Shown here: positions 26,672-37,744 of the stretch, one piece after another | How the letters are laid out: each line of letters opens with the position of its first letter | Position numbering within the stretch: position 1 is the stretch's first letter | Origin: Pseudohalioglobus sediminis | GTDB taxonomy: Bacteria; Pseudomonadota; Gammaproteobacteria; Pseudomonadales; Halieaceae | DNA length: 64,000 nucleotides | Assembly (NCBI RefSeq): GCF_008370495.1 | Contig: NZ_VTUX01000001.1 | Span: 744,001 to 808,000, forward strand | Direction: 5' to 3' | Made by a program: the position numbers and the translations under genes | Notes under the pieces: generated by a model | The model's database searches: none | The model's input: the letters and a program-made list of their open reading frames with translations, nothing else | What the model was told of the DNA's origin: nothing

Positions 26672-26700
26672 AAAAAAAAGCCCGGTCAAGGACCGGGCTT
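26672..26700 (-). terminator. Rho-independent terminator after pilA
   Basis: On the minus strand, AAGCCCGGTC and GACCGGGCTT form a perfect 10-bp stem around a CTT loop (26678-26700), followed by eight T (26672-26679). It lies 18 bases after the pilA stop. Most pilA transcripts should stop here; leakage would feed the glycosyltransferase genes. Confidence 0.93.
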
Positions 26701-26718
26701 CGATGATAATGCCGTGAC

Positions 26719-27195
26719 TTAGTTACGACAGTTTGAAGGCAGGTACTTGGACTCGATAGTGTTTACAGAACCTACAGTCACAGTGCCTTTACATACCCAG
26801 GACAGGGTGTTGCCAGCGCCAGTCACACCAGACAGTGAGAAGCCCTGCGGGTCAGTACCACCAGGAATCACACCGTCACGCACAACAGCAGTCAGCAGCG
26901 GCAGTCCAGCTGTTTCAGTTGATGAGTACAGCAGGGAAACCACGATGGGCTTGTCAGGGTTGGTCAGGATGCCAGCCTGGTTCGCATCTTCAGGCATAGC
27001 GTTGTTGGTGGCGTAGAACTCGGATACCGAAGTCTTGGCTTCCGCCAGCGCCGCAGCAGGCTCAGACATCTTGGAACGCACGATGTAGTCCTGGTAAGCG
27101 GGCAGTGCAATAGCCGCCAGAATACCGACGATCGCGATAACGATCATCAGTTCGATCAGGGTGAAACCCTTTTGAGCTGTTTTTTGAATGTTCAT
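26719..27195 (-). CDS. pilA: Type IV major pilin PilA
   Basis: A 158-residue type IVa pilin. The leader [10 protein letters not shown] is cut by PilD before Phe in [22 protein letters not shown], with the conserved Glu at mature position 5. A C-terminal disulfide loop is likely between WVCKG and the final PSNCRN. The globular domain is rich in Ser and Thr, so it offers O-glycosylation sites. The gene has its own sigma-54-type promoter and a strong terminator. The pilB-C-D genes are divergent, and two GT-C proteins plus a GT2 enzyme lie downstream. Confidence 0.96.
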   Translation of the reverse strand: MNIQKTAQKGFTLIELMIVIAIVGILAAIALPAYQDYIVRSKMSEPAAALAEAKTSVSEFYATNNAMPEDANQAGILTNPDKPIVVSLLYSSTETAGLPLLTAVVRDGVIPGGTDPQGFSLSGVTGAGNTLSWVCKGTVTVGSVNTIESKYLPSNCRN

Positions 27196-27257
27196 ATTCC
27201 CTACTCCATTGAGAATGATTACTTGTTTTGGGGCTGCGCTACCTGATTAGTAGCACA

Positions 27258-27272
27258 GCCTGCCATGTGCCA
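27258..27272 (-). promoter_or_regulatory. Sigma-54 (-24/-12) promoter of pilA
   Basis: Minus-strand TGGCACATGGCAGGC. It has the invariant GG and GC at the exact 10-base separation of sigma-54 promoters and a perfect TGGCAC -24 element; the -12 is AGGC rather than TTGC. The predicted start is near 27247, about 50 bases before the pilA ATG. Known type IVa pilin genes of pseudomonads are driven by sigma-54 with PilR. Confidence 0.75.
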
Positions 27273-27407
27273 CTTGAGTAATGCAGATTGCGGGCCAACT
27301 TTCGCAAATAATTTTATTCTCTTTAATTATCAATTACTTATAGATATAAACAGGGAGACCTGGCGCCGCGCGCTCAACAGCCCAGGGGCAAGCAACGCGT
27401 CGCATAC

Positions 27408-27422
27408 TGACAAATTTTGTCA
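27408..27422. promoter_or_regulatory. Inverted repeat, possible activator (PilR-type) site
   Basis: TGACAAA-T-TTTGTCA, a perfect 7-base inverted repeat. It is centred about 150 bases upstream of the pilA -24/-12 element, a normal distance for a sigma-54 enhancer site, and carries TGTC on both strands, the core of the known PilR sites. Function is inferred. Confidence 0.4.
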
Positions 27423-27673
27423 CTTTTGGACTGCGCGTCCTGAATCTGTTTTTCAGCGCAAGACGCATCGCAAACGTTTCTGGCTTTGAAGCCCCTGGTG
27501 CTGCATACATGCAGGCTAGATCAAGTGCTGTGAACGGAAAAACTCCACATTTCCCTATTCTCTACTGTGCAAACGCTATGCCCCCCTGCAGACAGTGTTT
27601 ATACTTCTTGGACAACATGCTGATGCATATAGAGAAGCTACGAATCTGACACCGCACCGGGGCATCAACGGAG

Positions 27674-29389
27674 ATGAATGATAAGGGAATAGGTCAACTG
27701 AGCGGTCTCGCTGGCCGCTTGGTGGCGGAGGGGTTGATCTCCGCCGAAGCGGCCGTGGAAGCCCAGCGCGAAGCGTCTATGGAACAGACGCCCCTGGTGA
27801 CCTATCTGGTCAACCAGAAGAACGTCGACAGCCTCCGTCTCGCCACGGTGGCGTCGCAGGAATTCGGTGTTCCCCAGTTTGACGCGTCCTGTTTCGATCT
27901 CAGTAACATCCCCAACGGGTTGGTCGAGGTGGAGCTGGTGATCAAGCACCACGCCCTGCCCCTGTACCGCCGCGGCAACCGCCTCTTCATCGGGGTATCG
28001 GACCCCACCAACCTGGCCGCACTTGACGAGATAAAGTTCCATACCGGCGTCAATACGGACGCGGTACTGCTCGAAGAGCGCGCGCTGGCGGCGATGATAT
28101 CCAGCTGGGTAGACAACCAGGATAACCTCAGCGATGGCCTGGGCGACCTGGACTCAGAGGACCTCGAAAGTATCGACGTGTCTACTGGCGAAGCCACGGA
28201 CAGCGACGATGGCACTGACGCCATCGACGAAACGCCTATCGTGCGCTTCGTCAACAAGGTACTGATTGACGCTATCAAGCAGGGCGCCTCGGACATCCAC
28301 TTCGAACCCTACGAGCACGACTACCGCGTGCGTTTTCGCACCGACGGTGTGCTGCGGGAAATGGTCAAGCCGCCACGCAACCTGTCCAGCCGCCTCGCCG
28401 CGCGCCTGAAGGTCATGTCCCAGATGGACATCTCCGAACGCCGTGTGCCGCAGGACGGTCGCATACAGATGAAGCTCTCGCGCAACCGCGCCATCGACTT
28501 TCGTGTCAACACTCTGCCAACACTGTTCGGCGAGAAAATCGTCCTGCGTATTCTCGACCCGACCAGTGCCCAACTGGGTATCGATGCCCTGGGTTACGAG
28601 GAAGACCAGAAAGAGATGTACATGAAGGCCCTGAACCAGCCCCAGGGCATGATCCTGGTCACGGGCCCGACCGGTTCCGGTAAAACGGTCTCCCTTTACA
28701 CCGGCCTGAATATACTGAACACGCCCGAGCGCAATATTTCCACCGCGGAGGACCCGGTAGAAATCAACCTCGCCGGTATCAACCAGGTACACGTGAACCC
28801 CAAGGTCGGCCTCAACTTTGCCGAGGCCCTGCGCTCATTCCTGCGCCAGGACCCGGACGTGATCATGGTGGGTGAGATTCGTGACCTGGAGACTGCCGAA
28901 ATCGCCATCAAGGCGGCACAGACCGGTCACCTGGTCTTGTCCACCCTGCACACCAACAGCGCCGCGGAAACCATCACCCGCATGCTCAACATGGGCGTAC
29001 CTGCCTTCAACCTGGCGACCTCGGTGGACCTGATCATTGCCCAGCGACTGGCAAGAAGGCTGTGCAAGGAATGCGCGGTACCCGCTGAAATACCTCACGA
29101 AACCCTGATACAGGAAGGGTTTAGCGATGAGCAGCTGGAAGGGGCCAAGTTGATGAAAGCGGTGGGCTGCAGCCTGTGCAATGAAGGCTATAAAGGACGT
29201 GTGGGTGTCTACGAGGTGGTCAGGATCACTCCGAAGATCGCCTCGCTGATCATGGAAGAAGGCAACTCTATCCAGATTCAGGAAGCGGCCAACGCAGAGG
29301 GTTTCAGTACGCTGCGCAAATCGGCGCTGCGCAAGGTGACCCAGGGCGTCACCACACTGGAAGAAGCCAACAGAATAACAGTAGATTGA
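27674..29389 (+). CDS. pilB: Type IV pilus extension ATPase PilB
   Basis: A 571-residue hexameric ATPase that drives pilus extension. Two N-terminal MshEN-like segments (1-145; LVAEGLISAEAAVEA, QEFGVPQFDASCFDL) precede the core. Walker A GPTGSGKT is at 331-338, Walker B DPDVIMVGEIRD at 393-404, and the zinc site is CKEC at 464-467 and CSLC at 499-502. It is followed by pilC and pilD. The MshEN-like N-terminus suggests possible cyclic-di-GMP binding. GGAG lies unusually close to the ATG, so expression may be modest or the true start may differ slightly. Confidence 0.95.
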   Translation: MNDKGIGQLSGLAGRLVAEGLISAEAAVEAQREASMEQTPLVTYLVNQKNVDSLRLATVASQEFGVPQFDASCFDLSNIPNGLVEVELVIKHHALPLYRRGNRLFIGVSDPTNLAALDEIKFHTGVNTDAVLLEERALAAMISSWVDNQDNLSDGLGDLDSEDLESIDVSTGEATDSDDGTDAIDETPIVRFVNKVLIDAIKQGASDIHFEPYEHDYRVRFRTDGVLREMVKPPRNLSSRLAARLKVMSQMDISERRVPQDGRIQMKLSRNRAIDFRVNTLPTLFGEKIVLRILDPTSAQLGIDALGYEEDQKEMYMKALNQPQGMILVTGPTGSGKTVSLYTGLNILNTPERNISTAEDPVEINLAGINQVHVNPKVGLNFAEALRSFLRQDPDVIMVGEIRDLETAEIAIKAAQTGHLVLSTLHTNSAAETITRMLNMGVPAFNLATSVDLIIAQRLARRLCKECAVPAEIPHETLIQEGFSDEQLEGAKLMKAVGCSLCNEGYKGRVGVYEVVRITPKIASLIMEEGNSIQIQEAANAEGFSTLRKSALRKVTQGVTTLEEANRITVD

Positions 29390-29429
29390 TAACAACCCAT
29401 AAGGGACGGAAACAGGGGCGGTAGAGACT

Positions 29430-30650
29430 ATGGCAACAGCAACCGGTAACGACGTATTTACCTGGAGCGGTAAGGACAAGAACGGCCGCGCCACCAAGGG
29501 CGAGATCTCCGCTGCGAGCAGCGCCATGGCCAAGGCGCAGTTGCGCCGACAGGGGATATCCCCCCGCACCGTCAAGAAGAAGGCCAAGCCCTTATTCGGT
29601 TCCGGCCAGGGCAAGGCGATCAAGCCGGCAGATATCGCGGTATTCACCCGCCAGATGGCAACCATGATGAAGGCTGGCGTACCTCTGGTACAGAGCTTCG
29701 AAATTGTTGCCGACGGGCAGGACAAACCGCGCATGAGGCAACTGGTCAACGACATCAAGAACGATGTCGCAGCGGGCACCGGCCTGGCGCCGTCGCTGGC
29801 CAAGCATCCGCGACACTTCGACGAACTGTTTTGCAGCCTGATCGCCTCCGGCGAGGAGTCGGGTACCCTGGAAGTGATGCTCGATCGCGTGGCCACGTAC
29901 AAGGAGAAGACCGAGGCCCTGAAAGCCAAGATCAAGAAGGCCATGACCTATCCGCTGGCGGTAATTGCGGTTGGCGTCATCGTGACCCTGATCCTGATGA
30001 TCAAGGTAATCCCCGTTTTCGCCGAGACTTTCCAGAGCTTCGGCTCCGACCTGCCTGCATTCACGCAGATGGTCCTGAACATGTCGGAGTTCGTACAGTC
30101 GTACTGGTTTGTCTGTATTGTCGGCATCATTGCCATCATCTTTGCCTTCAGGGAGGCCAAGTTCCGCTCGGTACGTTTCTCGGAGTGGCTGGACAAGGCG
30201 TTTCTGAAAACCCCCATCGTTGGCGGCATCGTGCACGACGCGGTCATCGCCCGTTTCTCACGCACCCTGTCCACCACCTTTGCGGCGGGGGTGCCGCTGG
30301 TTGATGCACTGGAATCCACCGCGGGCGCTGCCGGCAACTCGGTTTATGCCAAGGCGATCCGGCAGATCAAGGACGACGTAACGACGGGCTCCACGCTCTA
30401 CAATTCCATAAAGACCACGGGGCTGTTCCCGAACATGCTGCTGCAGATGGTCTCCATCGGTGAGGAGTCGGGCGCACTCGACGACATGCTGGGTAAAGTG
30501 GCGGATCACTACGAATCAGCGGTGGACGATGCCGTGGACAACCTGAGCTCGCTGCTGGAACCCTTGATCATGTCCATTCTGGGCGTCATGGTAGGCGGGC
30601 TGATGATTGCCATGTACCTGCCGATATTCATGCTTGGATCGGTGATCTAG
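29430..30650 (+). CDS. pilC: Type IV pilus inner-membrane platform protein PilC
   Basis: A 406-residue member of the GspF/PilC family, with two similar cytoplasmic halves (IAVFTRQMATMMKAGVPLVQS and IARFSRTLSTTFAAGVPLVDA) each followed by membrane segments near 175-195, 225-245 and 380-400. The N-terminal FTWSGKDKNGRATKGEI is typical of PilC. It anchors PilB and guides pilin insertion. It sits 40 bases after pilB and 43 before pilD. Confidence 0.95.
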   Translation: MATATGNDVFTWSGKDKNGRATKGEISAASSAMAKAQLRRQGISPRTVKKKAKPLFGSGQGKAIKPADIAVFTRQMATMMKAGVPLVQSFEIVADGQDKPRMRQLVNDIKNDVAAGTGLAPSLAKHPRHFDELFCSLIASGEESGTLEVMLDRVATYKEKTEALKAKIKKAMTYPLAVIAVGVIVTLILMIKVIPVFAETFQSFGSDLPAFTQMVLNMSEFVQSYWFVCIVGIIAIIFAFREAKFRSVRFSEWLDKAFLKTPIVGGIVHDAVIARFSRTLSTTFAAGVPLVDALESTAGAAGNSVYAKAIRQIKDDVTTGSTLYNSIKTTGLFPNMLLQMVSIGEESGALDDMLGKVADHYESAVDDAVDNLSSLLEPLIMSILGVMVGGLMIAMYLPIFMLGSVI

Positions 30651-30693
30651 GCCGGCAACGGCCCATCGGGTCCCCGAAGGCGGAAGGCTGTAC

Positions 30694-31560
30694 ATGTCTG
30701 AAGTGTTTAACCAGCATGGCTGGCTGCTGGCCATCGCCCTGTTGTCATTCGGCCTGATTGTAGGCAGTTTTCTCAACGTGGTGATCCATCGCCTGCCCAT
30801 CATGATGCAGTCGCGCTGGCGCAGCGATTGCTGTGAATTGCTGGAACTGGAAACACAGCCAGAAGGCGATCGGCTGACACTGTCCACGCCCAACTCCCAT
30901 TGCCCTCACTGCAAGGCGGCGATTCGCCCCTGGCAAAACATTCCGGTGGTGAGTTACCTGCTGCTGGGTGGCAAGTGCGCCAATTGCAAAGCGAAGATTT
31001 CGCCGCGCTACCCGCTGGTGGAACTGGCTACAGGCCTGCTTACCCTGGCTCTGATGTGGCAATTTCCTTTCTCCCTGGCCCTGCTCGGCGCGATGCTATT
31101 CACCTGGGCGCTGATTGCCCTGACCATGATCGACGTGGACCATCAGTTACTGCCGGATGACATCACCCTGCCCCTGCTCTGGCTGGGGCTGGCCCTCAAC
31201 CTCAATGCCACCTACGTCAGCCTCTCTGAGGCAGTACTGGGTGCCATGTGCGGGTATCTGTTCCTGTGGGGCATTTACTGGCTGTTCAAACTGCTGACCG
31301 GCAAAGAAGGCATGGGCTATGGCGATTTCAAGCTGCTGGCAGCACTGGGCGCCTGGCTGGGCTGGCAGGCTTTGCCGCTGATCATCCTGCTCTCATCGCT
31401 GGTTGGTGCCGTTATCGGCGGCCTGCTGATGCTGCTGCAGCGCAGGGGGCGAGACGTGCCCATACCATTCGGCCCCTACCTGGCGGCAGCCGGCTGGATT
31501 GCCATGATGTGGGGCGATACCATCACCCGTTTCTACCTCAACGCTGTGGGCCTGCCCTGA
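30694..31560 (+). CDS. pilD: Prepilin peptidase / N-methyltransferase PilD
   Basis: A 288-residue polytopic membrane enzyme that cuts the leader of PilA and of the type II pseudopilins and methylates the new N-terminal Phe, so it serves both machines in this window. The zinc tetracysteine is complete (CPHC at 70-73, CANC at 95-98). The catalytic aspartates are in MIDVDHQLLPD (about 147-149) and GYGDFKLLAALGAW (about 211). The stop overlaps the coaE start by one base. Confidence 0.96.
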   Translation: MSEVFNQHGWLLAIALLSFGLIVGSFLNVVIHRLPIMMQSRWRSDCCELLELETQPEGDRLTLSTPNSHCPHCKAAIRPWQNIPVVSYLLLGGKCANCKAKISPRYPLVELATGLLTLALMWQFPFSLALLGAMLFTWALIALTMIDVDHQLLPDDITLPLLWLGLALNLNATYVSLSEAVLGAMCGYLFLWGIYWLFKLLTGKEGMGYGDFKLLAALGAWLGWQALPLIILLSSLVGAVIGGLLMLLQRRGRDVPIPFGPYLAAAGWIAMMWGDTITRFYLNAVGLP

Positions 31561-32177
31561 TGAGCCTGGTAATCGGTGTGACCGGTGGCATAGGCAGCGG
31601 CAAGTCTGCAGTCACCGGCCGCTTTCAACAACACGGCATCGAAGTCGTGGATGCAGACGTCGCCGCCAGGGTTGTCGTTGAACCCGGCGGCCCGGCGCTG
31701 GATGCGATCGCCGCGCATTTCGGGCAGGAGATACTGCTCGCCAACGGCCAGCTCGATCGCGCTGCACTCAGGCAGAAGGTCTTTGCTGACGCTGATGAAC
31801 GTCGCTGGCTGGAGCAGCTCACACATCCGCTCATCGGCCAGGAGATACGTCGCCAGCTGGAAGCCGCAACGTCACCGTATGTGATTCTCGCCTCACCACT
31901 GTTGCTGGAAACCAGCCAGGTCGAACTGGCAGACGTGGTCGTGGTCGTGGACGTGCCGGAAGCGATACAGCTTGAGCGCACCATGGCCCGGGACGACAAT
32001 GAAGAGGCGCAGGTACGGCGCATCATGGCTGCACAGATGCCAAGGGACCAGCGCCTGGCCAGCGCAGATATCGTCATCGACAATACCGGGCCACTGTCCG
32101 CACTGGATGACACCGTTAGCGAGTTACACCGGGAGTTCCTGGCGCGCGCGGAGATGGTATCGCCCCAGGGCGACTAG
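31560..32177 (+). CDS. coaE: Dephospho-CoA kinase
   Basis: Phosphorylates dephospho-CoA in the last step of coenzyme A synthesis. The ATG at 31560 shares a base with the pilD stop. It has 205 residues. P-loop GVTGGIGSGKSAV is at the N-terminus, then VVDADVAARVVVEPG, LEQLTHPLI and the lid region with RRIMAAQMPRDQRLASADIVIDN. The pilD-coaE pair is common in gammaproteobacteria; the usual next gene yacG is absent here, and the convergent mutT follows. Confidence 0.95.
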   Translation: MSLVIGVTGGIGSGKSAVTGRFQQHGIEVVDADVAARVVVEPGGPALDAIAAHFGQEILLANGQLDRAALRQKVFADADERRWLEQLTHPLIGQEIRRQLEAATSPYVILASPLLLETSQVELADVVVVVDVPEAIQLERTMARDDNEEAQVRRIMAAQMPRDQRLASADIVIDNTGPLSALDDTVSELHREFLARAEMVSPQGD

Positions 32178-32203
32178 CGCTGACCGGGCGCTTGCTGCTG
32201 CGC

Positions 32204-32632
32204 TTACTCGTTGGCCTGGACGGCGCCCCGGGCCGACTGCCCGTGCAACAAGACTGCAACCGCATCGACAATGGGGTCGTTGGCCTCGGGAAAATCGTAT
32301 TCGCCAAGCGCCTCTGCCGCCACCCAGGCCATGGGCTGCCCCTCCAGGGCAGAAGGTTCACCCGCAAATTCCCAGACCATGTGCACGTCGAGCAAAACGT
32401 GTTTGTCGCCGTAGTCGTGACTGATTTCCAGCAGCGGTGACACGCGCAGCGGTGTGATGCCGAGTTCCTCCTGCAGCTCACGCGCCAGCGCTGTGGCAAG
32501 TGTTTCTCCCGCTTCCACCTTGCCGCCGGGAAATTCCCAGAGCCCGCCCTGGTGCACGTGCTCGGGCCGGCGTGTCAGCAATACCCGGTGTCCGGCATCG
32601 ACAATGACGCCCACCGCAACATGTACGGTCAA
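32204..32632 (-). CDS. mutT: MutT-type 8-oxo-dGTP diphosphatase (Nudix)
   Basis: A 142-residue Nudix hydrolase that cleans oxidised dGTP from the nucleotide pool. The Nudix box is complete (GGKVEAGETLATALARELQEELGI, seen as GGKVEAGE with REL and EELG). LWEFPGGKVE and YGDKHVLLDVHMVWEFAG are typical of the MutT group. The start is a TTG at 32632 inside the argJ stop (TTGA). It ends a run of genes that starts with secA. Confidence 0.9.
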   Translation of the reverse strand: MTVHVAVGVIVDAGHRVLLTRRPEHVHQGGLWEFPGGKVEAGETLATALARELQEELGITPLRVSPLLEISHDYGDKHVLLDVHMVWEFAGEPSALEGQPMAWVAAEALGEYDFPEANDPIVDAVAVLLHGQSARGAVQANE

Positions 32633-33855
32633 GTACGGTACTCCGCATTGATGCGCACATAATCGTAGGAAAAATCGGTGGTCCAGACAGATGCGCTGGC
32701 GTCACCACGGTGTAACGCCACCCGGATCACAATCTCTTCGGGGCTCATCGCCGCCACGCCCTGCTCCTCGGTATAGGTGGCGGCACGGCAACCCTGCTCG
32801 GCAATCAGCACATCATTGAGGAACACAGACACCTGGTTCACGTCCAGCTCATCCAGGCCAGCACGGCCAATAGCCGCGAGCAAACGCCCCCAGTTGGGAT
32901 CGGATGCAAACAGTGCGGTCTTCACCAGCGGCGAATGCGCGATGGTAAAGCCAACGTCCAGACACTCCTGCTCTGTCCTGCCGCCGTCCACGGCTATGGT
33001 GACGAACTTGCTTGCGCCTTCACCATCGCGAACCAAGCCCTGTGCCAGGGTCACACACACCTCCTGCACCGCGTCCGCCAGTGCCGCATACAAGGCTGAC
33101 TGCGGGTTGCTGAGAGGCTCGTTGTTCGCAGCGCCGGTAGCAATCAGGACACAGGCATCATTGGTGGACGTATCGCCATCCACGGTGATGCGATTGAACG
33201 ACATATCTGCGGCATCGCTCAATATGCGCTGCAGAACGGCTGTCTCTACCGCAGCATCTGTTGCCAGGTAGGCCAGCATGGTCGCCATATTGGGCCGGAT
33301 CATACCCGCGCCCTTGGCGATGCCGGTTACCACGTAACGGCGACCCGCATCCTCAAAGGAGACGGAGACACCCTTGGGACGGGTATCGGTGGTGAGAATT
33401 CCCTCTGCTGCTGCAGCCCAGCCAGAGGAGTCCAGGGCCGCTGCGGCCGCGGGTATGGCCTCGGCAATCACGGCGACGGGAAGCGGCTCACCGATGACAC
33501 CCGTGGAGAATGGCAGCACCGCCTCGGCAGCGACACCCGTGGCTGACGCCACCGCATCGCAACAGGACCGCGCATCACGCAAGCCCTGCTCACCGGTACC
33601 GGCATTGGCATTCCCGGTATTGATCAACAAATAACGCGGAGCATGTTCACAAGCGGCAAGGTGCTCCCTGGCTACCGTGACCGGAGCCGCGCAGAATGCG
33701 TTGCGCGTGAACACGCCTGCGCAGTTACTGCCCGGCGCCAGCTCCATCAGCACCAGATCCTTGCGCCCCGGTTTCTTGATGCCGGCACAGGCGGTGCCCA
33801 GGCGCACGCCGGGCACCGGTTGCAGCGGCGGCAATTTCCCTGCCCCAACAGCCAT
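32629..33855 (-). CDS. argJ: Bifunctional ornithine acetyltransferase / N-acetylglutamate synthase
   Basis: A 408-residue enzyme of the cyclic arginine pathway. The self-cleavage site is present in IAKGAGMIRPNMATMLAYL, where the Thr becomes the N-terminal nucleophile of the beta chain. Other motifs are GVFTRNAFCAAPVTVAREHL, INTGNANAGTG, STGVIGEPLP and DGDTSTNDACVLIATG. It lies between secA and mutT, as in pseudomonads, although no other arginine gene is nearby. Confidence 0.95.
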   Translation of the reverse strand: MAVGAGKLPPLQPVPGVRLGTACAGIKKPGRKDLVLMELAPGSNCAGVFTRNAFCAAPVTVAREHLAACEHAPRYLLINTGNANAGTGEQGLRDARSCCDAVASATGVAAEAVLPFSTGVIGEPLPVAVIAEAIPAAAAALDSSGWAAAAEGILTTDTRPKGVSVSFEDAGRRYVVTGIAKGAGMIRPNMATMLAYLATDAAVETAVLQRILSDAADMSFNRITVDGDTSTNDACVLIATGAANNEPLSNPQSALYAALADAVQEVCVTLAQGLVRDGEGASKFVTIAVDGGRTEQECLDVGFTIAHSPLVKTALFASDPNWGRLLAAIGRAGLDELDVNQVSVFLNDVLIAEQGCRAATYTEEQGVAAMSPEEIVIRVALHRGDASASVWTTDFSYDYVRINAEYRT

Positions 33856-33869
33856 CTACCAGTCTCCGC

Positions 33870-36581
<2,712 letters not shown>

Positions 36582-36666
36582 CAGTTTTCAACTTGTGCTG
36601 GATACGTAAAGGCCCGCCGAACCGTGGGCAGGGCGGGAGGCATTCTACAGGAGTGGGAGCGGGACT

Positions 36667-37596
36667 TCAGCGGCGCGTGCGGCGCACGTAACTCAGGGGA
36701 TCGACAGAACGCCCATGTTTGTACACTTCATAGTGCACGTGGGCGCCGGTAGAGCGGCCGGTTGAGCCCATCAGGGCAATGGGCTGGCCCTTGCGCACCA
36801 CGTCGCCCGCTTTGACCAGGGCTTCCTTGTTGTGCGAGTAACGGGTAACAAAGCCGTCCCCGTGTGAGATTTCAACGGTCTCGCCATAGCCGGATTTGCT
36901 GCCTGTCCAGGTCACTACACCGGAGGCGACCGCAATAACCCGGGAGCCTTCCTTGCCGGCGAAATCGATGCCGTGGTGGAATGCCGGCTTGCCGGTAAAG
37001 GGATCAGTTCGCTTGCCATAGTGGGAGGATATCCAGCCCTTCTCCACCGGGTGCCCGGAGAGCCAGCTTTGCTCCTCCAGCTTGCGATTGGTCAGCAGCG
37101 TTTCGAGGATATCCAGCTGCTGTTCGCGATCGTTCAATTGCTCCTGGAACAGCGCCAACTCAGCGGCCAGGCCGCCGGTGTCGTATTCCACATTAAACTC
37201 GCCAGCCAGGGGGCCACCCATCGCCGGGGGCTGGCTGAAATCGAACTCACCCTCTTCGAGATCCGCCATGGCGGTCAGGTGCTGGCCCAGCGCATCGAGC
37301 CGGGTCATTCTTGCCTGCAACTGCGCCAGGCTGGCCGTCATCGCCTGCAATTTGCGTTCTGCGCGCTGCTGCAGTTCAGAAAACTCGTCTTCCTGTTGCT
37401 CCAGTTCTTCCTGCAATCCATCCAGTGCCAGGCCGCGCATGGAATTGGCTTCGTTTTCCTGGCCCAGCAGGTAGCCGCCGGCAACCAGGCCGAGGGGTAG
37501 GCCGAGGCAGCACAGCGAAAGCAGGGCGAGAGACAAGCGCCCCAGTTCAATGGAGCGGGAGCCCCCATGCTTGCCGTTAATGAGAATAACTTTCAT
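36667..37596 (-). CDS. M23-family envelope metallopeptidase with coiled coil
   Basis: A 309-residue protein with an N-terminal membrane anchor (about 23-43), a coiled-coil region (55-110; ELEQQEDEFSELQQRAERKL) and a LytM/M23 domain at the C-terminus. The zinc ligands are visible in FHHGIDFAG and HVHYEVYKHG, with SHYGKRTDPFTGKPA ahead. Intact ligands suggest an active peptidoglycan endopeptidase rather than an EnvC-like activator. It lies directly upstream of secA, as in Pseudomonas. It acts in the periplasm. Confidence 0.9.
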   Translation of the reverse strand: MKVILINGKHGGSRSIELGRLSLALLSLCCLGLPLGLVAGGYLLGQENEANSMRGLALDGLQEELEQQEDEFSELQQRAERKLQAMTASLAQLQARMTRLDALGQHLTAMADLEEGEFDFSQPPAMGGPLAGEFNVEYDTGGLAAELALFQEQLNDREQQLDILETLLTNRKLEEQSWLSGHPVEKGWISSHYGKRTDPFTGKPAFHHGIDFAGKEGSRVIAVASGVVTWTGSKSGYGETVEISHGDGFVTRYSHNKEALVKAGDVVRKGQPIALMGSTGRSTGAHVHYEVYKHGRSVDPLSYVRRTRR

Positions 37597-37744
37597 TCAC
37601 GCGGACACGAGGCAAAATGGTCGCAAACTATGCCACAAAGACCGGCGGAATGCCACGCGCAGGGCGTGACACAGTACCCAGTTTCGGTCAATAGCTTCGG
37701 CGGATGGGGATGGCGGGGATAGCGGGCCACGGGCCCTGCACCCG

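Larger units (their letters stand above)
27196..27673. other. pilA-pilB divergent intergenic region
   Basis: A 478-base non-coding interval with a local AT-rich block at about 27305-27355, unlike the GC-rich surroundings. It holds the pilA sigma-54 promoter, a perfect inverted repeat at 27408-27422, and the start of pilB. I found no convincing sigma-70 promoter for pilB and no tRNA. A 74-codon frame at 27265-27489 has no coding character. Confidence 0.6.

Noticed and set aside
27265-27489. A 74-codon plus-strand frame in the pilA-pilB gap
   Set aside because: No ribosome site, no motif, and it overlaps the sigma-54 promoter and the inverted repeat.
27600-27650. A sigma-70 promoter for pilB (TTGGAC with TATAGA)
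   Set aside because: The spacer is only 14 bases, too short to support a call.
27196-27673. A tRNA gene next to pilA, as found in some pseudomonads
   Set aside because: I looked for an acceptor stem, T-loop and anticodon loop in the gap and found none.
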